The notes beneath the pieces were generated by a model that saw only the letters and a program-made list of their open reading frames with translations, did not search any database and was not told where the DNA came from. A stretch of 64,000 bases of DNA, from NCBI GenBank assembly GCA_029168955.1, contig JAPDOI010000171.1, positions 62,001-126,000 on the forward strand. Reading direction: 5' to 3'. Source of the stretch: Aplectana chamaeleonis. Taxonomy: Eukaryota > Nematoda > Chromadorea > Rhabditida > Cosmocercidae. The position numbers were made by a program, and so were the translations under genes. The number at the start of each line of letters is the position of its first letter. Position 1 is the stretch's first letter. Below, one piece after another: positions 31,246 through 47,800 of this stretch.

Positions 31246-31351
31246 GTCCTGATGACGTCAGAAGATGCCCTATGCACTTGGCACCACCTTGGCACGACGT
31301 CCCGATGACGTCACCAGATGCTTTATGCACTTGGCACGACCTTGGCACGAC
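31246..31351 (+). repeat. Satellite edge: two 53-bp units
   Basis: Two units of exactly 53 bp begin at 31,246 and 31,299. They share the CCTGATGACGTCA-type core but continue into GCACTTGGCACGACCTTGGC-like sequence, where CTTGGCACSAC is duplicated in place of the TTTACAT dyad. The first standard 42-bp unit starts at 31,352. These may be the ancestral form or an edge variant that escaped homogenisation. Confidence 0.85.
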
Positions 31352-34300
31352 GTCTTGATGACGTCATCAGATGCCCTATGTACTTTACATGACATCCTGA
31401 TGACGTCATCAGATGCCCTATGTACTTTAAATGAGATCCTGATGACGTCATCAGATGCCCTATGTACTTTACATGAAATCCTGATGACGTCATTAGATGC
31501 CCTATGTACTTTACATGACATCCTGATGACGTAATCAGATGCCCTATAAACTTTACATGACACCCTGATGACGTCATCAGATGCCTTATGTACTTTACAT
31601 GACACCCTGATGACGTCATCAGATGCCCTATGTACTTTACATGACACCCTGATGACGTCATCAGATGCCCTATGTACTTTACATGACAATCTGAAGACGT
31701 CATCAGATGCCCTATTAACTTTACATGAAATCCTGATGACGTCATCAGATGCCCTATGTACTTTACATGACACCCTGATGACGTCATCAGATGCCCTATG
31801 TACTTTACATGACACCCTGATGACGTCATCAGATGCCCTATGTACTTTACATGACACCCTGATGACGTCATCAGATGCCCTATGTACTTTACATGACACC
31901 CTGATGACGTCATCAGATGCCTTATGTACTTTACATGACACCCTGATGACGTCATCAGATGCCCTATGTACTTTACATGACACCCTGATGACGTCATCAG
32001 ATGCCCTATGTACTTTACATGACACCCTGATGACGTCATCAGATGCCCTATGTACTTTACATGACACCATGATGACGTCATCAGATGCCCTATGTACTTT
32101 ACATGACACCCTGATGACGTCATCAGATGCCCTATGTACTTAACATGACACCCTGATGACGTCATCAGATGCCCTATGTACTTTACATGACACCCTGATG
32201 ACGTCATCAGATGCCCTATGTACTTTACACGACACCCTGATGACGTCATCAGATGCCCTATGTACTTTACATGATACCCTGATGACGTCATCAGATGCCC
32301 TATGTACTTTACATGGCATCCCGATGATGTCATCTGATGCCCTATGTACTTTACGTGACACCCTGATGACGTCATCAGATGCCCTATGTACTTTACATGA
32401 CACCCTGATGACGTCATCTGATGCCCTATGTACTTTACATGACACCCTGATGACGTCATCAGATGCCCTATGCACTTTACATGACAGCATGATGACGTCA
32501 TCAGATGCCCTATGTACTTTACATGACACCCTGATGACATCATCAGATGCCCTATGTACTTAACATGACACCCTGATGACGTCATCAGATGCCCTATGTA
32601 CTTTACATGACACCCTGATGACGTCATCAGATGCACTATGTACTTTACACGACACCCTGATGACGTCATCAGATGCCCTATGTACCTTACATGACACCCT
32701 GATGACGTCATCAGTTGCCCTATGTATTTTACATGACACCCTGATGACGTCATCAGATGCCCTATGTACTTTACATGACACCCTGATGACGTCATCAGAT
32801 GCCCTATGTACTTTACATGGCATCCTGATGACGTCATCTGATGCCCTATGTACTTTACGTGACACCCTGATGACGTCATCAGATGCCCTATGTACTTTAC
32901 ATGACACCCTGATGACGTCATCTGATGCCCTATGTACTTTACATGACACCCCCTGATGACGTCATCAGATGCCCTATGTACCTTACATGACACCATGATG
33001 ACGTCATCAGATGCCCTCTGTACTTTACATGACACCCTGATGACGTCATCAGATGCCCTATGTACTTTACATGACACCCTGATGACGTCATCAGATGCCC
33101 TATGTACTTTACATGACACCCTGATGACGTCATCAGATGCCCTATGTACTTTACATGACACCACGATGACGTCATCAGATGCCCTATGTACTTTACATGA
33201 CACCCTGATGACGTCATCAGATGCCCTATGTACTTTACATGACACCCTGATGACGTCATCAGATGCCCTATGTACTTTACATGACACCCTGATGACGTCA
33301 TCAGATGCCCTATGTACTTTACATGACACCCTGATGACGTCATCAGTTGCCCTATGTATTTTACATGACACCCTGATGACGTCATCAGATGCCCTATGTA
33401 CTTTACATGACACCCTGATGACGTCATCAGATGCCCTATGTACTTTACATGACACCCTGATGACGTCATCAGATGCCCTATGTACTTTACATGGCATCCT
33501 GATGACGTCATCTGATGCCCTATGTACTTTACGTGACACCCTGATGACGTCATCAGATGCCCTATGTACTTTACATGACACCCTGATGACGTCATCTGAT
33601 GCCCTATGTGCTTTACATGACACCCTGATGACGTCATCAGATGCCCTATGTACTTTACATGGCATCCCGATGACGTCATCTGATGCCCTATGTACTTTAC
33701 ATGACAGCATGATGACGTCATCAGATGCCCTATGTACTTTACATGACACCCTGGTGACATCATCAGATGCCCTATGTACTTAACATGACACCCTGATGAC
33801 GTCATCAGATGCCCTATGTACTTTACATGACACCCTGATGACGTCATCAGATGCCCTATGTACTTTACATGACACCCTGATGGCGTCATCAGATGCCCTA
33901 TGTACCTTACATGACACCCTGATGACGTCATCAGTTGCCCTATGTATTTTACATGACACCCTGATGACGTCATCAGATGCCCTATGTACTTTACATGACA
34001 CCCTGATGACGTCATCAGATGCCCTATGTACTTTACATGATACCCTGATGACGTCATCAGATGCCCTATGTACTTTACATGGCATCCCGATGACGTCATC
34101 TGATGCCCTATGTACTTTACGTGACACCCTGATGACGTCATCAGATGCCCTATGTACTTTACATGACACCCTGATGACGTCATCTGATGCCCTATGTACT
34201 TTACATGACACCCTGATGACGTCATCAGATGCCCTATGTACTTTACATGACAGCATGATGACGTCATCAGATGCCCTATGTACTTTACATGACACCCTGA

Positions 34301-37300
34301 TGACGTCATCAGATGCCCTATGTACTTTATATGACACCCTGATGACGTCATCTGATGCCCTATGTACTTTACATGACACCCTGATGACGTCATCAGATGC
34401 CCTATGTACTTTACATGACACCCTGATGACGTCATCAGATGCCCTATGTACTTTACATGACATCCTGATGACGTCATCAGATGCCCTATGTACTTTACAT
34501 GACACCATGATGACGTCATCAGATGCCCTATGTACTTTACATGGCATCCTGATGACGTCATCAGAAGCCCTATGTACTTTACATGGCATCCTGATGACGT
34601 CATCAGATGCCCTATGTACTTTAAATGGCATCCTGATTACGTCATCAGATGCCCTATGTACTTTACATGACACCCTGATGACGTCATCAGATGCCCTATG
34701 TACTTTACATGACACCCTGATGACGTCATCAGATGCCCTATGTACTTTACATGACACCCTGATGACGTCATCAGATGCCCTATGTACTTTACATGACACC
34801 CTGTTGACGTCATCAGATGCCCTATGTACCTTACATGACACCCTGATGACGTCATCAGTTGCCCTATGTACTTTACATGACACCCTGATGACGTCATCAG
34901 ATGCCCTATGTACTTTACATGACACCCTGATGACGTCATCAGATGCCCTATGTACTTTACATGATACCCTGATGACGTCATCAGATGCCCTATGTACTTT
35001 ACATGGCATCCCGATGACGTCATCTGATGCCCTATGTACTTTACGTGACACCCTGATGACGTCATCAGATGCCCTATGTACTTTACATGACACCCTGATG
35101 ACGTCATCTGATGCCCTATGTACTTTACATGACACCCTGATGACGTCATCAGATGCCCTATGTACTTTACATGACAGCATGATGACGTCATCAGATGCCC
35201 TATGTACTTTACATGGCACCCTGATGACGTCATCAGATGCCCTATGTACTTTACATGACACCCTGATGACGTCATCAGATGCCCTATGTACTTTACATGA
35301 CAGCATGATGACGTCATCAGATGCCCTATGTACTTTACATGACACCCTGATGACGTCATCAGATGCCCTATGTACTTTATATGACACCCTGATGACGTCA
35401 TCTGATGCCCTATGTACTTTACATGACACCCTGATGACGTCATCAGATGCCCTATGTACTTTACATGACACCCTGATGACGTCATCAGATGCCCTATGTA
35501 CTTTACATGACATCCTGATGACGTCATCAGATGCCCTATGTACTTTACATGACACCATGATGACGTCATCAGATGCCCTATGTACTTTACATGGCATCCT
35601 GATGACGTCATCAGAAGCCCTATGTACTTTACATGGCATCCTGATGACGTCATCAGATGCCCTATGTACTTTAAATGGCATCCTGATTACGTCATCAGAT
35701 GCCCTATGTACTTTACATGACACCCTGATGACGTCATCAGATGCCCTATGTACTTTACATGACACCCTGATGACGTCATCAGATGCCCTATGTACTTTAC
35801 ATGACACCCTGATGACGTCATCAGATGCCCTATGTACTTTACATGACACCCTGATGACGTCATCAGATGCCCTATGTACTTTACATGACACCCTGATGAC
35901 GTCATCAGATGCCCTATGTACTTTACATGACACCCTGATGACGTCATCAGATGCCCTATGTACTTTACATGACACCCTGATGACGTCATCAGATGCCCTA
36001 TGTATTTTACATGACACCCTGATGACGTCATCAGATGCCCTATGTACTTTACATGACACCCCGATGACGTCATCAGATGCCCTATGTACTTTACATGACA
36101 TCCTGATGACGTCATCAGATGCCCTATGTACTTTACATGACACCCTGATGACGTCATCAGATGCCCTATGTACTTTACATGACACCCTGATGACGTCATC
36201 AGATGCCCTATGTACTTTACATGACACCCTGATGACGTCATCAGATGCCCTATGTACTTTACATGACACCCTGATGACGTCATCAGATGCCCTATGTACT
36301 TTACATGACACCCTGATGACGTCATCAGATGCCCTATGTACTTTACATGACACCCTGATGACGTCATCAGATGCTCCTATGTAACTTACATGACACCCTG
36401 ATGACGTCATCAGATGCCCTATGTACTTTTACATGACATCCTGATGACGTCATCAGATGCCCTATGTACTTTACATGACACCTCTGATGACGTCATCAGA
36501 TGCCCTATGTACTTTACATGACACCCTGATGACGTCATCAGATGCCCTATGTACTTTTCATGACACCCTGATGACGTCATCAGATGCCCTATGTACTTTA
36601 CATGACACCCTGATGACGTCATCAGATGCCCTATGTACTTTATATGACACCCTGATGACGTCATCAGATGCCCTATGTACTTTACATGACACCATGATGA
36701 CGTCATCAGATGCACTATGTACTTTACATGAAATCCTGATGACCTCATCAGATGCCCTATGTACTTTACATGACACCATGATGCCGCCATCATATGCTCC
36801 TATGTACTTTACATGGACACCCTGATGACGTCATCAGATGCCCTATGTACTTTAACATGACATCCCGATGACGTCATCAGATGCCCTATGTACTTTTTAC
36901 ATGACATCCCTGATGACGTCATCAGATGCCCTATGTACTTTACATGACACCCTGGTGACGCCACCAGAGGCCCTCTGTACTTTACATGCCAGCATGATGA
37001 CGTCATCAGATGCCCTATGTACTTTACATGACACCCTGATGACGTCATCAGATGCCCTATGTACTTTACATGACACCCTGATGACGTCATCAGATGCCCT
37101 ATGTACTTTACATGACACCCCGATGACGTCATCAGATGCCCTATGTACTTTACATGACACCCTGATGACGTCATCAGATGCCCTATGTACTTTACATGAC
37201 ACCCTGATGACGTCATCAGATGCCCTATGTACTTTACATGACACCCTGATGACGTCATCAGATGCCCTATGTACTTTACATGACACCCCTGATGACGTCA

Positions 37301-40300
37301 TCAGATGCCCTATGTACTTTACATGATATCCTGATGACGTCATCAGATGCCCTATGTACTTTACATGACATCCTGATGACGTCATCAGATGCCCTATGTA
37401 CTTTACATGACACCCTGATGACGTCATCAGATGCCCTATGTACTTTACATGACACCCTGATGACGTCATCAGATGCCCTATGTACTTTACATGACACCCT
37501 GATGACGTCATCAGATGCCCTATGTACTTTACATGACATCCTGATGACGTCATCAGATGCCCTATGTACTTTACATGACATCCTGATGACGTCATCAGAT
37601 GCCCTATGTACTTTAAATGACATCCTGATGACGTCATCAGATGCCCTATGTACTTTACATGACACCCTGATGACGTCATCAGATGCCCTATGTACTTTAC
37701 ATGACACCCTGATGACGTCATCAGATGCCCTATGTACTTTACATGACACCCTGATGACGTCATCAGATGCCCTATGTTTTTTACATGACACCATGATGAC
37801 GTCATCAGATGCCCTATGTACTTTATATGACACCCTGATGACGTCATCAGATGCCCTATGTAATTTACATGACACCCTGATGACGTCATCAGATGCCCTA
37901 TGCAATTAAGATGACACCCTGATGACGTCATCAGATGCCCTATGTACTTTACATGACACCATGATGACGTCATCAGATGCACTATGTACTTTACATGAAA
38001 TCCCGATGACGTCATCAGATGCCCTATGTACTTTACATGACACCTCTGATGACGTGATCTGATGCCCTATGTACTTTACATGACATCCTGATGACGTCAT
38101 CAGATGCCCTATGTACTTTACATGACCCAATGATGACGTCATCAGATGCCCTATGTACTTTACATGGCATCCTGATGACGTCATCTGATGCCCTATGTAC
38201 TTTACGTGACACCCATGATGACGTCATCAGATGCCCTATGTACTTTACATGGCATCCTGATGACGTCATCAGATGCCCTATGTACTTTACATGACAGCAT
38301 GATGACGTCATCAGATGCCCTATGTACTTTACATTACACCCTGATGACGTCATCAGATGCCCTATGTACCCTATATGACACCCTGGTGACGTCATCTGAT
38401 GCCCTATGTACTTTACATGACACCCTGATGACGTCATCAGATGCCCTATGTACTTTACATGACACCATGATGACGTCATCAGATGCCCTATGTACTTTAC
38501 ATGACATCCTGATGACGTCATCAGATGCCCTATGTACTTTACATGACACCATGATGACGTCATCAGATGCCCTATGTACTTTACATGGCATCCTGATGAC
38601 GTCATCAGATGCCCTATGTACTTTACATGGCATCCTGATGACGTCATCAGATGCCCTATGTACTTTAAATGGCATCCTGATGACGTCATCGGATGCCCTA
38701 TGTACTTTACATGACACCCTGATGACGTCATCAGATGCCCTATGTACTTTACATGACACCCTGATGACGTCATCAGATGCCCTATGTACTTTACATGACA
38801 CCCTGATGACGTCATCAGATGCCCTATGTACTTTACATGACACCCTGATGACGTCATCAGATGCCCTATGTACCTTACATGACACCCTGATGACGTCATC
38901 AGTTGCCCTATGTATTTTACATGACACCCTGATGACGTCATCAGATGCCCTATGTACTTTACATGACATCTTGATGACGTCATCAGATGCCCTATGTACT
39001 TTACATGACACCCTGATGACGTCATCAGATGCCCTATGTACTTTACATGGCATCCTGATGACGTCATCTGATGCCCTATGTACTTTACATGACACCCTGA
39101 TGACGTCATCAGATGCCCTATGTACTTTACATGACACCCTGATGACGTCATCAGATGCCCTATGTACTTTACATGACACCCTGATGACGTCATCAGATGC
39201 CCTATGTACTTTACATGACAGCATGATGACGTCATCAGATGCCCTATGTACTTTACATGACACCCTGATGACGTCATCAGATGCCCTATGTACTTTACAT
39301 GACACCCTGATGACGTCATCTGATGCCCTATGTACTTTACATGACACCCTGATGACGTCATCAGATGCCCTATGTACTTTACATGACACCATGATGACGT
39401 CATCAGATGCCCTATGTACTTTACATGACATCCTGATGACGTCATCAGATGCCCTATGTACTTTACATGACACCATGATGACGTCATCAGATGCCCTATG
39501 TACTTTACATGACACCCTGATGACGTCATCAGATGCCCTATGTACTTTACATGACACCCTGATGACGTCATCAGATGCCCTATGTACTTTACATGACACC
39601 CTGATGACGTCATCAGATGCCCTATGTACTTTACATTACACCATGATGACGTCATCAGATGCCCTATGTACTTTACATGGCATCCTGATGACGTCATCTG
39701 ATGCCCTATGTACTTTACATGACATCCTGATGACGTCATCAGATGCCCTATGTACTTTACATGACACCCTGATGACGTCATCTGATGCCCTATGTACTTT
39801 ACATGACATCCTGATGACGTCATCAGATGCCCTATGTACTTTACATGACCCAATGATGACGTCATCAGATGCCCTATGTACTTTACATGGCATCCTGATG
39901 ACGTCATCAGAAGTCCTATGTACTTTACATGACACCCTGATGACGTCATCAGATGCCCTATGTACTTTACATGACACCCTGATGACGTCATCAGATGCCC
40001 TATGTACTTTACATGACACCCTGATGACGTCATCAGATGCCCTATGTACTTTACATTACACCATGATGACGTCATCAGATGCCCTATGTACTTTACATGG
40101 CATCCTGATGACGTCATCTGATGCCCTATGTACTTTACATGACATCCTGATGACGTCATCAGATGCCCTATGTACTTTACATGACGACCCCATGACGTCA
40201 TCAGATGCCCTATGTACTTTACATGGCATCCTGATGACGTCATCAGAAGTCCTATGTACTTTACATGACACCCTGATGACGTCATCAGATGCCCTATGTA

Positions 40301-43300
40301 CTTTACATGACACCCTGATGACGTCATCAGATGCCCTATGTACTTTACATGACACCCTGATGACGTCATCAGATGCCCTATGTACTTTACATGACATCCT
40401 GATGACGTCATCAGATGCCCTATGTACTTTACATGACACCCTGATGACGTCATCAGATGCCCTATGTACTTTACATGACACCCTGATGACGTCATCAGAT
40501 GCCCTATGTACTTTACATGACACCATGATGACGTCATCAGATGCCCTATGTACTTTACATTACACCATGATGACGTCATCAGATGCCCTATGTACTTTAC
40601 ATGGCATCCTGATGACGTCATCTGATGCCCTATGTACTTTACATGACATCCTGATGACGTCATCAGATGCCCTATGTACTTTACATGACCCAATGATGAC
40701 GTCATCAGATGCCCTATGTACTTTACATGACACCCTGATGACGTCATCAGATGCCCTATGTACTTTACATGACACCCTGATGACGTCATCAGATGCCCTA
40801 TGTACTTTACATGACATCCTGATGACGTCATCAGATGCCCTATGTACTTTACATGACACCCTGATGACGTCATCAGATGCCCTATGTACTTTACATGACA
40901 CCCTGATGACGTCATCAGATGCCCTATGTACTTTACATGACACCCTGATGACGTCATCAGATGCCCTATGTACTTTACATGACACCCTGATGACGTCATC
41001 AGATGCCCTATGTACTTTACATGACACCCTGATGACGTCATCAGATGCCCTATGTACTTTACATGACACCATGATGACGTCATCAGATGCCCTATGTACT
41101 TTACATGGCATCCTGATGACGTCATCAGATGCCCTATGTATTTTACATGACATCCTGATGACGTCATCAGATGCCCTATGTACTTTACATGACACCCTGA
41201 TGACGTCATCAGATGCCCTATGTACTTTACATGACACCCTGATGACGTCATCAGATGCCCTATGTACTTTACATGACATCCTGATGACGTCATCAGATGC
41301 CCTATGTACTTTACATGACATCCTGATGACGTCATCAGATGCCCTATGTACTTTACATGACATCCTGATGACGTCATCAGATGCCCTATGTACTTTACAT
41401 GACATCCTGATGACGTCATCAGATGCCCTATGTACTTTACATGACACCCTGATGACGTCATCAGATGCCCTATGTACTTTACATGACACCCTGATGACGT
41501 CATCAGATGCCCTATGTACCTTACATGACACCCTGATGACGTCATCAGATGCCCTATGTACTTTACATGACACCCTGATGACGTCATCAGATGCCCTATG
41601 TACTTTACATGACACCCTGATGACGTCATCAGATGCCCTATGTACTTTACATGACATCCTGATGACGTCATCAGATGCCCTATGTACTTTACATGACACC
41701 CTGATGACGTCATCAGATGCCCTATGTATTTTACATGACATCCTGATGACGTCATCAGATGCCCTATGTACTTTACATGACACCCTGATGACGTCATCAG
41801 ATGCCCTATGTACTTTACATGACACCCTGATGACGTCATCAGATGCCCTATGTACTTTACATGACACCCTGATGACGTCATCAGATGCCCTATGTACTTT
41901 ACATGACACCCTGATGACGTCATCAGATGCCCTATGTACTTTACATGACACCCTGATGACGTCATCAGATGCCCTATGTACTTTACATGACACCCTGATG
42001 ACGTCATCAGATGCCCTATGTACTTTACATGACACCCTGATGACGTCATCAGATGCCCTATGTACTTTACATGACATCCTGATGACGTCATCAGATGCCC
42101 TATGTACTTTACATGACATCCTGATGACGTCATCAGATGCCCTATGTACTTTACATGACATCCTGATGACGTCATCAGATGCCCTATGTACTTTACATGA
42201 CATCCTGATGACGTCATCAGATGCCCTATGTACTTTACATGACACCCAATGATGACGTCATCAGATGCCCTATGTACTTTACATGACATCCTGATGACGT
42301 CATCAGATGCCCTATGTACTTTACATGACACCCTGATGACGTCATCAGATGCCCTATGTACTTTACATGACACCCTGATGACGTCATCAGATGCCCTATG
42401 TACTTTACATGACACCCTGATGACGTCATCAGATGCCCTATGTACTTTACATGACACCCTGATGACGTCATCAGATGCCCTATGTACTTTACATGACACC
42501 CTGATGACGTCATCAGATGCCCTATGTACTTTACATGACACCCTGATGACGTCATCAGATGCCCTATGTACTTTACATGACACCCTGATGACGTCATCCG
42601 ATGCCCTATGTACTTTACATGACACCCTGATGACGTCATCAGATGCCCTATGTACTTTACATGACACCCTGATGACGTCATCAGATGCCCTATGTACTTT
42701 ACATGACACCCTGATGACGTCATCAGATGCCCTATGTACTTTACATGACACCCTGATGACGTCATCAGATGCCCTATGTACTTTACATGACACCCTGATG
42801 ACGTCATCAGATGCCCTATGTACTTTACATGACATCCTGATGACGTCATCAGATGCCCTATGTACTTTACATGACATCCTGATGACGTCATCAGATGCCC
42901 TATGTACTTTACATGACATCCTGATGACGTCATCAGGATGCCCTATGTACTTTACATGACACCCTGATGACGTCATCAGATGCCCTATGTACTTTACATG
43001 ACATCCTGATGACGTCATCAGATGCCATATGTACTTTACATGACATCCTGATGACGTCATCAGATGCCCTATGTACTTTACATGACATCCTGATGACGTC
43101 ATCAGATGCCCTATGTACTTTACATGACACCCTGATGACGTCATCAGATGCCCTATGTACTTTACATGACATCCTGATGACGTCATCAGATGCCCTATGT
43201 ACTTTACATGACACCCTGATGACGTCATCAGATGCCCTATGTACTTTACATGACACCCTGATGACGTCATCAGATGCCCTATGTACTTTACATGACACCC

Positions 43301-44880
43301 TGATGACGTCATCAGATGCCCTATGTACTTTACATGACACCCTGATGACGTCATCAGATGCCCTATGTACTTTACATGACACCCTGATGACGTCACTGGA
43401 TGCTCTATGTACTTTACATGACATCCTGATGACGTCATCAGATGCCCTATGTACTTTACATGACATCCTGATGACGTCATCAGATGCCCTATGTACTTTA
43501 CATGACATCCTGATGACGTCATCAGATGCCCTATGTACTTTACATGACACCCTGATGACGTCATCAGATGCCCTATGTACTTTACATGACACCTGATGAC
43601 GTCATCAGATGCCCTATGTACTTTACATGACACCCTGATGACGTCATCAGATGCCCTATGTACTTTACATGACACCCTGATGACGTCATCAGATGCCCTA
43701 TGTACTTTACATGACACCCTGATGACGTCATCAGATGCCCTATGTACTTACATATGATTTACACCCTGATGACGTCATCAGATGCCCTATGTACTTTACA
43801 TGACACCCTGATGACGTCATCAGATGCCCTATGTACTTTACATGACACCCTGATGACGTCATCAGATGCCCTATGTACTTTACATGGCATCCTGATGACG
43901 TCATCAGATGCCCTATGTACTTTACATGACATCCTGATGACGTCATCAGATGCCCTATGTACTTTACATGACACCCTGATGACGTCATCTGATGCCCTAT
44001 GTACTTTACATGACACCCTGATGACGTCATCAGATGCCCTATGTACTTTACATGACACCCTGATGACGTCATCAGATGCCCTATGTACTTTACATGACAC
44101 CCTGATGACGTCATCAGATGCCCTATGTACTTTACATGACACCCTGATGACGTCATCAGATGCCCTATGTACTTTACATGACACCCTGATGACGTCATCA
44201 GATGCCCTATGTACTTTACATGACACCCTGATGACGTCATCAGATGCCCTATGTACTTTACATGACACCCTGATGACGTCATCAGATGCCCTATGTACTT
44301 TACATGACACCCTGATGACGTCATCAGATGCCCTATGTACTTTACATGACATCCTGATGACGTCATCAGATGCCCTATGTACTTTACATGACATCCTGAT
44401 GACGTCATCAGATGCCCTATGTACTTTACATGACACCCTGATGACGTCATCAGATGCCCTATGTACTTTACATGACATCCTGATGACGTCATCAGATGCC
44501 CTATGTACTTTACATGACACCCTGATGACGTCATCAGATGCCCTATGTACTTTACATGACACCCTGATGACGTCATCAGATGCCCTATGTACTTTACATG
44601 ACACCCTGATGACGTCATCAGATGCCCTATGTACTTTTTACATGACATCCTGATGACGTCATCAGATGCCCTATGTACTTTACATGACACCCTGATGACG
44701 TCATCAGATGCCCTATGTACTTTACATGACATCCTGATGACGTCATCAGATGCCCTATGTACTTTACATGACACCCTGATGACGTCATCAGATGCCCTAT
44801 GTACTTTACATGACACCCTGATGACGTCATCAGATGCCCTATGTACTTTACATGACACCCTGATGACGTCATCAGATGCC
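31352..44880 (+). repeat. Satellite zone A: variant-rich, with higher-order repeats
   Basis: Units are mostly in strict 42-bp register but carry recurring variants: CATCTGATG for CATCAGATG, GGCATCC for GACATCC, GACAGCATG, TTGCCCTATGTATTTT and GAAGTCC. Variants recur in ordered blocks: 25 units (1,050 bp; 34,251 against 35,301), 10 units (420 bp; 32,141 against 32,561, and 39,631 against 40,051) and 12 units (504 bp; 40,051 against 40,555). Small indels appear at 36,370-38,220. From about 40.7 kb onward the variants become rarer. Confidence 0.9.
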
Positions 44881-47800
44881 CTATGGTAATTTTTACATGA
44901 CACCCTGATGACGTCATCAGTTATGCTCCTATGTACTTTACATGGCATCCTGATGACGTCATCTGATGCCCTATGTACTTTACATGACACTTCCTGATGA
45001 CGTCATCAGATGCCCTATGTACTTTACATGACACCCAATGATTGACGTCATCAGATGCCCTATGTAGCTTTACATGACAATTCCTGATGACGTCATCAAA
45101 GATGCCCTATGTACTTTACATGACACCCTGATGACGTCATCAGATGCCCTATGTACCTTTACTATGACACCCTGATGACGTCATCAGATGCCCTATGTAC
45201 TTTACATGACATCCTGATGACGTCATCAGATGCCCTATGTTAACTTACATGACATCCTGATGACGTCATCAGATTGCCCTATGTACTTTAGCATGACATT
45301 CTGATGAGCCCATGTCATCAGATGCCTATGTACTTTACATGTACATCCTGATGACGTCATCAGATGCCCTATGTACTTACGCAGCACCTGATGACATGTC
45401 AGATGCTATGTACTTGTAGCACCTGATGACATCATCAGATGCCTATCTTCACTTTACGATGACACCCTGATGACGTCCATCCAGATGCCTATGTACTTTA
45501 CATGACACCCTGATGACGTCATCAGATGCCCTAACTGTACTTTTACATGACACCCTGATGACGTCATCAGATGCCCTATGTACTTTACATGACACCCTGA
45601 TGACGTCATCAGATGCCCTATGTACTTTACATGACATCCTGATGACGTCATCAGATGCCCTATGTACTTTACATGACCCAACCATGACGTCATCAGATGC
45701 CCTATGTACTTTACATGACACCATGATGACCTCATCAGATGCTCTATGTACTTTACATGACATCCTGATGACGTCATCAGGCCTGCCCTATGTACTTTAC
45801 CGCTGACACCCTGATGACGTCATCAGATGCCTATGTACTTTACATGACACTGATGACGTCGTAGATACCCTACGTACTTTACATGACACCCTGATGACGT
45901 CATCAGATTGCCCTATGTACTTTGCATGACACTGATGACGTCATCAGTTGCCCTATGTACTCTACATGACACCATAGTGACGTCATCAGATGCCCTATGT
46001 ACTTTACATGACACCCCTGATGACGTCATCAGATGCCCCTACTGTACTTTACATGACATCCTGATGACGTCATCAGATGCCCTACATGTACTTTACATGA
46101 CATCCTGATGACGTCATCAGATGCCTATGTACTTTACATATGACACCCTGATGACGTCATCAGATGCTATGTACTTTACATAGGGCGCATGATGTTTGTC
46201 ATCAGATACCTACTGTACTTTACATGACACCCTGATGACGTCATCAGATGCCCTATGCACTTTACATGACACCCTGATGACGTCATCAGATTGCCCTATG
46301 TACTTGCCAACATGACACCCTGATGACGTCATCAGATGCCCTATCATGTACTTTACATGACATCCTGATGACGTCATCAAGATGCCCTAATAATACTTTA
46401 CATGACACCCTGATGACGTCATCCAGATGCCCTATGTACTTTACATGACACCTGATGACGTCATCCAGATTTACCCTATGTACCTTACATGACACCTGAT
46501 GACGTCAAAATCAGATGCCCTATGTATTTTACATGACACCCTGATGACGTCATCAGATGCCCTATGTACTTAACATGACACCTGATGACGTCATCAGATG
46601 CCCTATGTACTTTACATGACATCACTTGATGACGTCATCAGATTTACATGACCCAATGATGACGTCATCAGATGCCTATGTACTTTATGGCATCTGATGA
46701 CGTCATCCGCTATAGCGCGGCATCCTGATGACGTCATCCAGTTGCCCTATGTACTTTCTACATGACATCCTGATGACGTCATCAGATGCCCTATGTACTT
46801 TACATGACACCCTGATGACGTCATCAGATGCCCTATGTACTTTACATGACATTCTGATGACGTCATCCAGATGCCCTATGTACTTTACATGACACCCTGA
46901 TGACGTCATCAGATGCCCTATGTACTTTACATGACACCCTGATGACGTCATCCAGATACCTATATACTTTACATGACACCTGATGACGTCATCAGATGCC
47001 CTATGTACTTTACATGACACCTGATGACGTCATCAGATGCCCTATGTACTTTACATGACACCCTGATGACGTCATCCAGATGCCCTATGTACTTTACATG
47101 GCACCTGATGACGTCATCAGATGCCCTATGTACTTTTACATGACATCCTGATGACGTCATCAGATGCCCTATGTACTTTACATGACACCCTGATGACGTC
47201 ATCAGATGCCCTATGTACTTTACACTGACATCCTGATGACGTCATCAGATGCCCTATGTACTTTACATGACACCCTGATGACGTCATCAGATGCCCTACT
47301 GTTCACTTTTAAATGACACCGCTGATGACGTCATCAGATGCCCTATGTACTTTACATGACACCCTGATGACGTCATCAGATGCCCCTATGTACTTTACAT
47401 GACACCTGATGACGTCATCCAGATGCCCTATGTACTTTACATGACACCTGATTGACGTCATCAGATGCCCTATGTACTTTACATGACACCTGATGACGTC
47501 ATCAGATGCCCTATGTACTTTACATGACATCCTGATGACGTAATCAGATGCCACTATGTACTTTACATGACGCCTGATGACGTCATCAGATGCCCTATGT
47601 ACTTTACACTGACACCCTGATGACGTCATCAGATGCCCTATGTACTTTACATGACACCTGATGACGTCATCAGGATGCCCTATGTACTTTGCATGACACA
47701 CCTGACCCGCACGTCATCGAAGTTGCAGTGCCTATGTACTTTACATGACACCCTGATGACGTCATCAGATGCCCTATAGTACTTTACATGACACCCTGAT

